Positions 17,104-24,880 of a stretch of 64,000 nt of DNA are shown here, one piece after another. The stretch comes from Flavobacteriales bacterium (GTDB lineage Bacteria > Bacteroidota > Bacteroidia > Flavobacteriales_F > PHOS-HE28): assembly GCA_016713875.1 (NCBI GenBank), contig JADJOI010000003.1:62001-126000 (forward strand). Direction: 5' to 3'. The notes beneath the pieces are model-generated. The model did not search any database, was not told the DNA's origin, and saw nothing but the letters and a program-made list of their open reading frames with translations. The number at the start of each line of letters is the position of its first letter. Positions within the stretch are counted from its first letter, which is position 1. Both the position numbers and the translations under genes were made by a program.

Positions 17104-20100
17104 TCAGTCCCCCAACAGCGCCTTCACCGCCGCCTCCAGCTGCTGGTCACGCCCTTGTGAGACCACCCCCGGATCGAGGGGCTGCTTCACATCCGGATCG
17201 AGCTGCTGGTTCTCCAGGTAGTTGCCGGTGTTGTCCACCATGCCCACCTGTGGGATGCCGAACCACATGCCGTTCTGCAGGCCCTCCCACCACACGGCGG
17301 TGCCGGTGCCGGGCACGGGCATGCCCACCAGCTTGCCGATGCCGAGCGCGCGGTAGGTCACGGGGAACATGTGGGCGTCGCTGTAGTTGCCCTCGCTCAT
17401 CACCACCACGCTGGGGCGCTGGTACTTGAAGTGCGGTTCGGTGCCGAGCTTCTGCCCGCGCGGCAGGAAGGTCATGTAGGTCTTGCCGTTCAGGAAGGTC
17501 GCCAGGTCGTCGTGCAGCCAGCCACCGCCGTTGAAGCGGGTGTCCACCACCAGGCCCTTCTTGTCGTGGTAGCGGCCCAGGGCCTCCTCGTACACGACGC
17601 GGAAACTCTGGTCGTCCATGCCCTCCACGTGCACGTAACCGAGCTGGCCGCCGCTGAGGCTGTCCACCAGGTGCCGGCAGCGCTCCACCCAGCGGCGGTA
17701 GAGCAGGTCCTGTTCGGCGCCCTCCTCGAGCGGCTTCACGGTCTCCTCCCAGCGGGTGTTGCCCTTGGGGTCGAACAGGCTCAGCAGGGTGGGTTTGCCG
17801 CCCTTGCGGTTGAAGAGCTTCGCCCAGTCCATGTCGGCGGTGATGGCCACACCGTCGACCTTCTCGATCACGTGCCCGGCCTTCACCTTGGTGCCCTGCA
17901 GCACCAGCGGGCTGCGGTCCATCACTTCGGTGATGCGCAGGCCCGGACCGGCCTCGTTGGCGAAGAAGCAGCCCAGGGTGGCGGTGCGGTCGCCGTTCGG
18001 CATCTCCTTCCTGAAGCCGGCGCCGGTGTGCGACGCGTTCAGCTCGCCGAGCATCTCGCTGCAGAGCTCCGCCATGTCGAAGTTGTTGTTGATGTGGGGC
18101 AGGTAGCGCTGGTACTCGGCCTTGTACCGGTCCCAGTCCACACCCTGCAGGTCCACGCGGTAGAACTTCTTCTTCACCTGCCGCCAGATGTGCTCGAACA
18201 GGTAGGCGCGTTCGGCGCGCTCGTTCAGCACCATTTCGCCGCTGATGCCGACCCCCTTGTTCTCGTTCTTCTCGATGTCGTACCGGTTGATGGCCCCGTT
18301 GTTCATGTAGAAGAGCTGCTTGCCGTCCTTGTCCCAGGTGAGGCTGTGGGCCCATCCGTCGCCCATCTTGTTGAGGATCTTGGCCTCGCGGGTGCGGATC
18401 TCGTACTGCCACAGGTCGGCGCCCTTCTCGAAGGCGGCGAGGTAGTAGAGCTTCTCGCCGTCCTTGCTGAGCACGGCATCGCTCAGGGCGCTGCTGTTGG
18501 GGGTGAGGCGGACCTTTCGGTCGCGGATGCCCTCGAGCTCGATGGTGATGGGCTTCACCTCCTCGGGCTGGCCTTCCTTCGCCTCTTTGTCCTTCTTGTC
18601 CTTGTCCTTCTTCGCCTTGTCACCGCCCTTCTCTTCCTCCTCCTTCTTCTTCTTGTCCTCCTCCTCCTTCAGCAGGGCGGCCTCCTCCTTGGAGAGGCGG
18701 AAGCGATCGTAGGCCTTGCGGGTGAGGAAGTAGGCGTACGCATCGGCCTCGCCGCCCCAGCTGGCGTGGTTCTTCTGGCCATCGCGCGCACTGAGGAAGA
18801 TGATCGCCTCGCCGTTCATGGCCCAGGTGGGCATGTCGCCGCCATACCCGCTGCGGGTGAGGTCGAAGATGTCCTTCTTGTCCGCCGTAGCACCGGCGGA
18901 GGCGGGGCCGCCTTCAGCGCTCACCAGGCCCACCTGGCCGATCCATTGCTCCTTGTGCAGGAAGCCCACGAGGAACCACTTGCTGTCCGGGCTCCATTCG
19001 TACCACTGGTCGCCATCGGCGTAGCTGTAGTTGCGGTCGCCGGGCACGATGACGCGCGTCTGCTTCGAGGCCAGGTTGAGCACCTTCAGGGTGGTGCGCT
19101 CCTCCAGGTAGGCCACCTCCTTGCCGTCCGGCGAATAGGCGCATTGGAACTCTTCCGCCGCTGTGCTCAGCAGGGGTTCCTCCTTCAGCACGGTGGCATT
19201 GAAGAAGTACTTCTCCTCCTCGCGGGTGAGGCTGGTGGTATAGAGGTCCCAGCTCCGGCCGCGCTCGCTGGCGTACAGGATACTGCGGCCGTCGGGGCTG
19301 AAACTGGCGTTGCGCTCCTGCTCCGCCGTGTTGGTGATGCGGCGTGTGGTGCCCTCGGCCACCGAGGTCACGAAGACCTCCCCGCGGTGCACGAACACCA
19401 CCTCCTTGCCGTTCGGGCTCACCGCGAACTCGTCGGCCTTGTTGACATCGACCGTGCGCTCGGGGTCGTACCGCCCGTCCGTGACGATCCGGATGGGTAC
19501 GCGGCGGGGGCTGCCGCCATCGGTCATGGTGTACAGTTCGCCGCGGTGGCTGAAGCACAGCATGCCGCCGTCGCTGATGCTCAGGTAGCGCACGGGATGG
19601 TCGGTGAAGCGGCTCACCGCAGTGCTCGTCCCGCCCGAGGCGGGCATCTTGTGCACGTTGAACGAGCCGCTCTCCTCGCTGAGGTAGTAGATCGTTCCGC
19701 CGTCCTTGCTCCACACCGGGTTGCGGTCCTCGCCGGCGAAGGTGGTGAGCTGCTTGAAGGCGCGGGTGGCCGGGTCGTAGGTCCAGATGTCGCGCGTCAC
19801 CGAGCTGGTGTGGTGCTTGCGCCAGCTGTCCTCGTAGCCCTTGCGGTCGTGGTAAGCGATGAGGGTGCCGGCGGGGTTGAACCGTGCGCGTTCCATCGCG
19901 ATCGTGCTCAGCTGCAGGGGGCGGCCGCCCGCGCTGGGCACCGTGTAGAGCTCGCCGAGCCCGCCCACGGGGAATTGTTGGTTCCTCATGTCGTCCTGCC
20001 GGTGGCCGTAGATGATCACCTGGGTGTCGTCCGGGGTGAAGTCGGTGGCGGTCTCCCCGCTGCCGTGGAAGGTGAGGCGGGTGGGGGCACCCCCGCCGGC

Positions 20101-20394
20101 GGGCATCACGAACACGTCGTTGCCTCCATGGCGGTTGCTGGTGAAGGCGAGGCGGGTGCCGTCATGGCTCCACACCGGGGAGTGGTCGAAGGCCTCGTTG
20201 GTGGTCAGGGGCGCGGCATCGCCCCCCTCGGCCGGCACACGCCAGATGTCGCCCTGGTAGCAGAAGGCGATGGTGCGGCCGTCCGGGCTGATGGCGGCAT
20301 TGCGTAGCCAACGTGCGGTGTCCTGCTGGGCGTGGAGCAGGGCGGGGAGGAGGAGGAGCGCTACATGCGCAGCGCGGAGGATGGCACGGTTCAT
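17104..20394 (-). CDS. Secreted tricorn-like S41 protease with WD40/TolB-like propellers and PDZ domain
   Basis: 1096 residues. After a signal peptide (AHVALLLLPALLHAQQ) come TolB/PD40-type propeller repeats (ISPDGRTIAF, WSHDGTRLAFTSNR, FSPDGRSILYASER and others) over the first ~740 residues. A strongly charged Lys/Glu insert lies at about 565-612. The tricorn core follows with the His in NASHTGAGF near 788, a PDZ-like segment (HVIEKVDGVAI), and the S41 region with DTRFNGGG and the nucleophile Ser in GNYSDAHMFP near 1004. Predicted to degrade peptides in the periplasm or outside the cell. Monocistronic; convergent with the toxin gene. Confidence 0.9.
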   Translation of the reverse strand: MNRAILRAAHVALLLLPALLHAQQDTARWLRNAAISPDGRTIAFCYQGDIWRVPAEGGDAAPLTTNEAFDHSPVWSHDGTRLAFTSNRHGGNDVFVMPAGGGAPTRLTFHGSGETATDFTPDDTQVIIYGHRQDDMRNQQFPVGGLGELYTVPSAGGRPLQLSTIAMERARFNPAGTLIAYHDRKGYEDSWRKHHTSSVTRDIWTYDPATRAFKQLTTFAGEDRNPVWSKDGGTIYYLSEESGSFNVHKMPASGGTSTAVSRFTDHPVRYLSISDGGMLCFSHRGELYTMTDGGSPRRVPIRIVTDGRYDPERTVDVNKADEFAVSPNGKEVVFVHRGEVFVTSVAEGTTRRITNTAEQERNASFSPDGRSILYASERGRSWDLYTTSLTREEEKYFFNATVLKEEPLLSTAAEEFQCAYSPDGKEVAYLEERTTLKVLNLASKQTRVIVPGDRNYSYADGDQWYEWSPDSKWFLVGFLHKEQWIGQVGLVSAEGGPASAGATADKKDIFDLTRSGYGGDMPTWAMNGEAIIFLSARDGQKNHASWGGEADAYAYFLTRKAYDRFRLSKEEAALLKEEEDKKKKEEEEKGGDKAKKDKDKKDKEAKEGQPEEVKPITIELEGIRDRKVRLTPNSSALSDAVLSKDGEKLYYLAAFEKGADLWQYEIRTREAKILNKMGDGWAHSLTWDKDGKQLFYMNNGAINRYDIEKNENKGVGISGEMVLNERAERAYLFEHIWRQVKKKFYRVDLQGVDWDRYKAEYQRYLPHINNNFDMAELCSEMLGELNASHTGAGFRKEMPNGDRTATLGCFFANEAGPGLRITEVMDRSPLVLQGTKVKAGHVIEKVDGVAITADMDWAKLFNRKGGKPTLLSLFDPKGNTRWEETVKPLEEGAEQDLLYRRWVERCRHLVDSLSGGQLGYVHVEGMDDQSFRVVYEEALGRYHDKKGLVVDTRFNGGGWLHDDLATFLNGKTYMTFLPRGQKLGTEPHFKYQRPSVVVMSEGNYSDAHMFPVTYRALGIGKLVGMPVPGTGTAVWWEGLQNGMWFGIPQVGMVDNTGNYLENQQLDPDVKQPLDPGVVSQGRDQQLEAAVKALLGD

Positions 20395-20475
20395 GATCGC
20401 AAGGAAAGACGAAAGATCGACGCTTTGCGGTGAACACGGAGCGCACCGGGAGCGTACAGGGGTACGGAACGTTCA

Positions 20476-20483
20476 CAACTTTG
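20476..20483 (+). promoter_or_regulatory. -7-like element CAACTTTG directly before start
   Basis: CAACTTTG, one base off TAnnTTTG, ends four bases before ATG 20488, the same layout as at the xth gene. Confidence 0.35.
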
Positions 20484-20487
20484 CGAC

Positions 20488-20985
20488 ATGGAAGCGGCAC
20501 AACGGACCCGGACGGTGATGGACATGCCTGCGCATGCGCGGGCCTGGGTGTACAAGGCGGCGCGTGATCTCGGGCAGGCCGAACAGCGGCTCATCCGCGA
20601 ACGCGGGGCGGTCTTCACGGCCACTTGGGCCGCGCATGGGGCCCCGCTGGACGCGTGCGTGGATGTGCTGCACGACCGCTTCGTGGTGGTGGCGGTGGAC
20701 GAGGCGCAGGCCCAGGCCAGCGGGTGCAGCATCGACAAGAGCGTGGGCTTCATCAAGCAGCTGGAACAGGACCTCAACCTGATGCTCACCGACCGCATGG
20801 TGGTGGTGGTGGAGCGTGAAGGGCGCGTGCAGGGCGTGCGTCTGCAGGAGCTGCCCAGCTTGCTCGCCGAAGGGCTCATCGGGCTGGACACCATCGTGTA
20901 CGACGACCTGGTGCCCACCGTGGGCGACCTGCGCGAACGCTTCCGTGTGAGGCTCGCCGACAGCTGGATGCGTCGTTTCCTCTGA
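20488..20985 (+). CDS. Conserved Bacteroidota protein of unknown function
   Basis: 165 residues, a type found in many Bacteroidota and sometimes named 'ABC transporter ATPase', although no Walker motif is present. Recognisable parts are HARAWVYKAARDLG near the N-terminus, a central FVVVAVDE strand, CSIDKSVGFIKQLEQ, and the C-terminal VPTVGDLRERFRVRLADSWMRRFL. ATG 20488 fits the -7 box just upstream; ATG 20518 or 20524 may match homologues better. Its last ~145 bases are repeated, in damaged form, at 21688-21832, on the other side of a lipoprotein gene. Confidence 0.72.
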   Translation: MEAAQRTRTVMDMPAHARAWVYKAARDLGQAEQRLIRERGAVFTATWAAHGAPLDACVDVLHDRFVVVAVDEAQAQASGCSIDKSVGFIKQLEQDLNLMLTDRMVVVVEREGRVQGVRLQELPSLLAEGLIGLDTIVYDDLVPTVGDLRERFRVRLADSWMRRFL

Positions 20986-20993
20986 TCAGGGCG
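20848..20993 (+). repeat. Direct repeat copy 1 (intact 3' end of conserved gene)
   Basis: From CTGCCCAGCTTGCTCGCCGA to TGATCAGGGCG, this segment is repeated at 21688-21832 with scattered substitutions. It includes the stop codon and the TGATCA junction. Confidence 0.8.
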
Positions 20994-21210
20994 CGCCGTA
21001 CACGATCCACACCTTCGGGATCGCCCAAGGGCAGCAGCCCGGTGGCCATCCTCTTCGGCGAGGTCTTGCTCCGCACCATGTTGGATGGCCTGTTGACCTC
21101 CGGGACTGAAGTGGAAGCCCGCTGCCGCTCACGCTCGGGCGCCATCTTGATAGCACGCTGGGTGCAAGAAGTTCATCAGTTCTGATGACCGCCGACCGGA
21201 GGCGCTCGCC

Positions 21211-21218
21211 TATCTTCG
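21211..21218 (+). promoter_or_regulatory. -7-like element TATCTTCG before lipoprotein gene
   Basis: TATCTTCG is one base off TAnnTTTG and lies 11 bases before ATG 21230 (20 before ATG 21239). Confidence 0.35.
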
Positions 21219-21238
21219 ACCAAGCGACCATGTGTGCC

Positions 21239-21643
21239 ATGAACAAGTTCAAGCTGATCCAATGGTGTGGGTTGGGTGCCCTGGCTTTGATGGCCTCCTC
21301 CTGCGGCAAAGAAGCCCCTGAAGTGGACGAGAACTATGAGGGTTTCTGGAAGAGCGTTGATACGGAATGCCGCCCTTGGATGCTCATCGAAGCGAACGGC
21401 GATGGCCGTTACTCCGCGAAGTTCAAGGGTGAGTCCTGTAGGCACAACGATGAGCACACGGGGAGGGCGCTGATCCGGAGCGGGGTCCTGCACATCGGCT
21501 CCTTCCGGGAGGAGATCACGTTGCCACCGACAGCCATCGACTCCGTGGATGTTCCTGCGAACTGGGAATATGGGCCCGGCCCTATCTGGTCCACGATGAA
21601 ACTGGAGCTCAGTGGGCTCACGTACTATAAGATCGATATCTAA
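21239..21643 (+). CDS. Putative lipoprotein, cargo between duplicated gene ends
   Basis: 134 residues with a signal sequence and lipobox LMASSC near residue 22, so lipid-anchored in the envelope. The mature part (NYEGFWKSVDTECRPWMLIEANGDGRYSAKF) resembles a small lipocalin-like or beta-barrel lipoprotein, but no family is certain. It is the only clear gene between the two copies of the neighbouring gene's 3' end, and its GC is lower than that of its flanks. ATG 21230, three codons earlier, is an alternative start. Confidence 0.7.
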   Translation: MNKFKLIQWCGLGALALMASSCGKEAPEVDENYEGFWKSVDTECRPWMLIEANGDGRYSAKFKGESCRHNDEHTGRALIRSGVLHIGSFREEITLPPTAIDSVDVPANWEYGPGPIWSTMKLELSGLTYYKIDI

Positions 21644-21687
21644 CGGCCGGCTTGGCGGCATTGAGCCAGCTCGATCGCTGATGGCGG

Positions 21688-21824
21688 CAGCTGCCCACCT
21701 TGCTCGCCGATGGGCTCATCGAGCTGGACAACATCGTGTAAGACGACCTGGTCCCAAGGTGGGCGACCTGCGCGAGCGTTTCCGCGTGCGACCGGCCGAC
21801 AGCTGGATGCGCAGCTTCCCCTGA
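21688..21824 (+). pseudogene. Decayed second copy of the 3' end of the conserved gene at 20488
   Basis: Aligns with 20848-20985 through CCTTGCTCGCCGA, ACATCGTGTA, GACGACCTGGT, GGGCGACCTGCGCGA and AGCTGGATGCG. A C-to-A change gives a TAA where copy 1 has a Tyr codon, and a one-base loss in GTCCCAAGGTGGG shifts the frame. It ends in the same TGATCAGGGCG, here joined directly to the stop of the convergent OstA-like gene, which is probably the ancestral arrangement. Confidence 0.8.
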
Positions 21825-23363
21825 TCAGGGCGTGGTGGCCGGGACCTCCTGTCGGCGCAGGATGTCGTCGCGATCGCTCGGCCGCTCGGCCTCACGCCAC
21901 GCGAAGCCGGGCAGCATGCGGTCCTCCATCGGCACCTGGTCCACCGGATACAGCACCGCCTCGGGCTGGGTGAGGAAGGTGACGCTGGCCACTTCGCCAT
22001 CGCGGACGCGCACCAACAGCCGGGCGCAGTCCGCGCGGTTGACGCCCACGACGGTCTTCACGGAGTCCTTCGTCTCCTGGGCGTGGTAGAGGGTTCGGCT
22101 GTTGCCTTCGGCCAGCAGGCGGTCCAGTTCGTTGTCCACGAAATGGCCTGTCATGGTGCGGCCGCTCACCTGATCGAAGTGTGTGCTGTCCACCCGGGCC
22201 GCCATGAAGGCGTCGCCCTCCGCGAAGAGTCGGTCCACGCGGCCATCGGCGAGTTGGATGCGGATGTGGCGCGCCGACACCTGGTCGCGGCCGCTCCAGA
22301 GCACGGGCCGGTGGAACATGCGGATCAGACTGTCGGCCGTGGTGTACACCAGCGTGTCGCACACGCCCTGCAGGTCGGCCCGGTAGAGGCGCACCCCGCG
22401 GCGCGCGGTGATGCGGCGCTTGTCCGCCACGGTGTCGGGTGCCGCGAAGAGCGTGTCGGCGTGCAGGAACAGGGTGTCCTCGTCCGACCGGAGCAACAGG
22501 CGTGCGCGGCCGGTGACGAAGCTGTGGCCCGTGCGTTGGTCATGGTGGCCGCGGTCGCCGAGCACGGTGGTGCCGTTGGCGGTGTCGGTGGCCACCACGT
22601 CGCCCCAGGCCTGGCCGATGCCGTCCTGCCCGTCGTAGTGCACGCTGTCGCCGCTCAGTTGCTGGCCGTCGGTGGTGATGGTGGCGCGCTGCGTGAAGCG
22701 GGCCCGGCGATCGCGCGTGTCATAGGTGCCGGCGACGCAGGTGATGCGGCTGTCGCGCTGGGCGATCACCGTGGGCCCGTGGAACTCGGCGGTGGCCGAG
22801 GCCGTGAGGTAGTGCAGGGTATCGGCCGTGATGCTGCGTTCGGGATGACGGAGCCGCACATCGCCGCTGAAGATGAACCGTCGCTGCCCGGTGAGGTAGG
22901 TGCCCTGACGGCTGGTGAGGGTGTCGCCTTGGCGGAGGCTCACCAGGGTGCCGCCGCCGGTGTACGTGGCGGCGCGCTCGCCCAGGTCGTACACCAACAG
23001 CTCGGTGTCCAGTGTGCTGCCCGGATCGGTGAGGCGCACGCCGCCGCTGAGGGCGGCCCTGCGTTGCGCGGCCTCGTACTCCAGCTGGCGCCCGGTGATG
23101 GTCAGCGTGTCCCCGTGCAGGATGCGGATGTCGCTGAAGGCCTTCACCCGCTGGTCCTCGTAGAGCCAGGCGCTGTCACAGGACATCACGGCCCCGGCGT
23201 GGCGGAAGCGCACATGGCCCTGCAGGCGTTGAGCGCCTGGGGCGATGGCCTCATCGAAGCGCCACACGTCGGCGTTGAGCACCTCGATGCGCGCGGTGTC
23301 CTGGGCATGGGCGGCCCCGATGAGGACAAGCGATGCGGTGAGGAGCAGCGGGGCGGAGCGCAT
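21825..23363 (-). CDS. OstA/LptA-like LPS transport protein
   Basis: 512 residues from ATG 23363, which opens a clear signal peptide (APLLLTASLVLIGAAHAQ). The body is made of OstA/LptA jellyroll strands: VLNADVWRFDEA, RLQGHVRFRHAG, LTITGRQLEYEA, VYTTADSLIRMFHRPVLWSG and others. It probably forms part of the periplasmic bridge carrying lipopolysaccharide to LptD. It is longer than enterobacterial LptA, as is common in Bacteroidota. Third gene of an operon after the OmpH-like and DUF4924 genes; the start lies about 60 bases after the DUF4924 stop. Confidence 0.83.
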   Translation of the reverse strand: MRSAPLLLTASLVLIGAAHAQDTARIEVLNADVWRFDEAIAPGAQRLQGHVRFRHAGAVMSCDSAWLYEDQRVKAFSDIRILHGDTLTITGRQLEYEAAQRRAALSGGVRLTDPGSTLDTELLVYDLGERAATYTGGGTLVSLRQGDTLTSRQGTYLTGQRRFIFSGDVRLRHPERSITADTLHYLTASATAEFHGPTVIAQRDSRITCVAGTYDTRDRRARFTQRATITTDGQQLSGDSVHYDGQDGIGQAWGDVVATDTANGTTVLGDRGHHDQRTGHSFVTGRARLLLRSDEDTLFLHADTLFAAPDTVADKRRITARRGVRLYRADLQGVCDTLVYTTADSLIRMFHRPVLWSGRDQVSARHIRIQLADGRVDRLFAEGDAFMAARVDSTHFDQVSGRTMTGHFVDNELDRLLAEGNSRTLYHAQETKDSVKTVVGVNRADCARLLVRVRDGEVASVTFLTQPEAVLYPVDQVPMEDRMLPGFAWREAERPSDRDDILRRQEVPATTP

Positions 23364-23422
23364 GGGGTGCGTGACCGGCGAGGACCGTGCCAGGGAGCGG
23401 CCGGTGCGAAGATCGGCGGTGC

Positions 23423-23977
23423 TCAATTGAGGCTGACGCCGGGCAGCTTCCGCATGTGGCGGTAGTGGGTGCTGAGGGCTTCGAGCAGGGCGCGGATGCG
23501 GCCGTCGGCGGCGCTGGTGGCCTCGCTCACCGCGCGCCCCTGGGCCCGCAACAGCATCACGCCGTACAGGCCGGTGAAGCAGGTCTCCACCACGCCCGCG
23601 GGCTCTTCGTCCTCACGCTGACGGTTCAGGCTGTCGATGTCCTCGCGCGCATCGATGTAGCGGCGCACATAGGCGGGGTCCTCCAGCACGTTCAACAGCG
23701 CGTGGTGCAGCGCCTCCAGGTCGGTGATGGCCTCGGTCACCTCGGGCAGATGGCCCTGGCGGCTCAGGCCCTGCTGCACCATGCGCTCGGCCAGGTCGGT
23801 GTACCACGCCTGGGCAAGACGCTTCTGCTCGTCATCCACGTCCATGGGTTCCACCAGCCGGGTGCGGATGGCATCGGGGTCGAACTGCACCGCGCGCAGC
23901 ACATCCTCCAGGTGCCACATGCGCACCACGTAGGCGGCCACGTTGTCCTGCCGCTCCTGGCGGAGGCGTTCGTTCAT
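23423..23977 (-). CDS. DUF4924 family protein
   Basis: 184 residues, largely alpha-helical and without signal peptide. Features fit DUF4924, a Bacteroidota family of unknown function: VVRMWHLEDVLRA near residue 17, AQAWYTDLAERM, and the C-terminal GRIRALLEALSTHYRHM. The start codon overlaps the stop of the OmpH-like gene (ATGA), which argues for coupled translation. Its neighbours point to a role near envelope assembly, though that is inference. Confidence 0.82.
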   Translation of the reverse strand: MNERLRQERQDNVAAYVVRMWHLEDVLRAVQFDPDAIRTRLVEPMDVDDEQKRLAQAWYTDLAERMVQQGLSRQGHLPEVTEAITDLEALHHALLNVLEDPAYVRRYIDAREDIDSLNRQREDEEPAGVVETCFTGLYGVMLLRAQGRAVSEATSAADGRIRALLEALSTHYRHMRKLPGVSLN

Positions 23978-24657
23978 GGGGCGGTCGCGGGCTTGGCGGC
24001 CGGGGGCTGCTGTGTGGCGCTCGGGCGCGCGTTCCGGTGGCGGGCGTTGAGCCCGGCGATCACCTGCTCGGTGATGTTCAGGGACGGGTTGCCCACCCAG
24101 ATCTGTCCACCGCTCTGCACGCTGAAGATGTAGTCGTGACCGGCGGCCTTGTTGTAGTCCGTGAGGAAGGCCATGATCTCGTTGCTGATCTCCTCCAACA
24201 TGCGCACCTCCATCTCGGCCATCTGGCGTTCGCCGCGGGCCTGCATGTCCTGGATGCGGGCCATCAGCGCCTGCACCTCCTGTTCGTCGGCCTTCACCTC
24301 GGCCTGGGTGCTGTAGGTGTGGTCCTTGCGCATGAGCTCCTCGTAGCGTCCCTGGGCCTTGGCCAGTTCGCTCTGCAGGTTGCCCTCCAGCCGCTTGCCC
24401 TCGTTGCGGAAGGCGTTGCCGCGTTCCTTCACCAGTTCGTAGCGCTCCTGCACGGAGTCCATGAAGAAATAGGCGATGCGGGCGTCCACCAGCGCGCCGG
24501 TGTCGGGCGGGGCGATGAGGGCGACGGCGCTGCTGTCCGTGGCGTTCGAGGGGGCCTCGGGCGTGCCGGGCGCGCCGCGGCCGAGCAGGGCCCAGGCGAT
24601 GAGGGCGGTGAGGATGACGTTCCAGCCGATGAGGATCGGTCCGAGCTTGCGGTCCAT
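23974..24657 (-). CDS. OmpH/Skp-like periplasmic chaperone
   Basis: 227 residues from ATG 24657. An N-terminal membrane anchor or uncleaved signal (GPILIGWNVILTALIAWALLG) precedes a typical OmpH segment: IAYFFMDSVQERYELVKE, then a long coiled coil of charged residues (about 75-165), and the end ITEQVIAGLNARH. Skp-type proteins hold unfolded outer-membrane proteins in the periplasm. The frame is open to 24807, but that part crosses a terminator hairpin and a promoter, so it is not coding. First gene of the operon with DUF4924 and OstA-like. Confidence 0.85.
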   Translation of the reverse strand: MDRKLGPILIGWNVILTALIAWALLGRGAPGTPEAPSNATDSSAVALIAPPDTGALVDARIAYFFMDSVQERYELVKERGNAFRNEGKRLEGNLQSELAKAQGRYEELMRKDHTYSTQAEVKADEQEVQALMARIQDMQARGERQMAEMEVRMLEEISNEIMAFLTDYNKAAGHDYIFSVQSGGQIWVGNPSLNITEQVIAGLNARHRNARPSATQQPPAAKPATAP

Positions 24658-24665
24658 GCGGTGCG

Positions 24666-24695
24666 AAAAAAGAGCGCCCCGGTGCCGGGGCGCTC
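24666..24695 (-). terminator. Rho-independent terminator
   Basis: On the minus strand an 11-base arm GAGCGCCCCGG, a 2-base centre, the matching CCGGGGCGCTC and then six T. It would stop transcripts coming from the T9SS gene upstream (24881-26980). Confidence 0.85.
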
Positions 24696-24703
24696 CAAAG
24701 GTA
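24696..24703 (-). promoter_or_regulatory. Consensus -7 element TACCTTTG for the OmpH operon
   Basis: A perfect TAnnTTTG, abutting the terminator hairpin. A start 5-7 bases downstream falls inside the first hairpin arm, so the new transcript would lack the full stem. Confidence 0.6.
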
Positions 24704-24880
24704 GAGGCTATCTCAAGAATGCTTTTGGACGCGAGCGGGCGGTATTTCGCGACCAGGCGAGGCGCAGGAACCGAGCATGGTCGGGTGCCCTGTGAGGCTT
24801 CCTGCAACGAAGCATGGGCGTGAAAGACCCTCGCGCAGCCCGAAAGCTGTTCTTGAGATGGCCTCCGGGGATGCCGTGCG

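Noticed and set aside
17371..20307. Long plus-strand frame opposite the tricorn-like gene
   Set aside because: Low-complexity sequence (poly-Leu from the reversed Lys/Glu insert) and no motif; the minus-strand gene explains the region.
20986..21210. Possible fragment of a minus-strand gene ending at the TGATCA junction
   Set aside because: One frame ends in IPKVWIVYGAP, but no family or longer match can be recognised; left unannotated.
24708..24807. Upstream extension of the OmpH-like protein
   Set aside because: It would be translated through a strong terminator hairpin and a consensus promoter; the membrane anchor begins at 24657.
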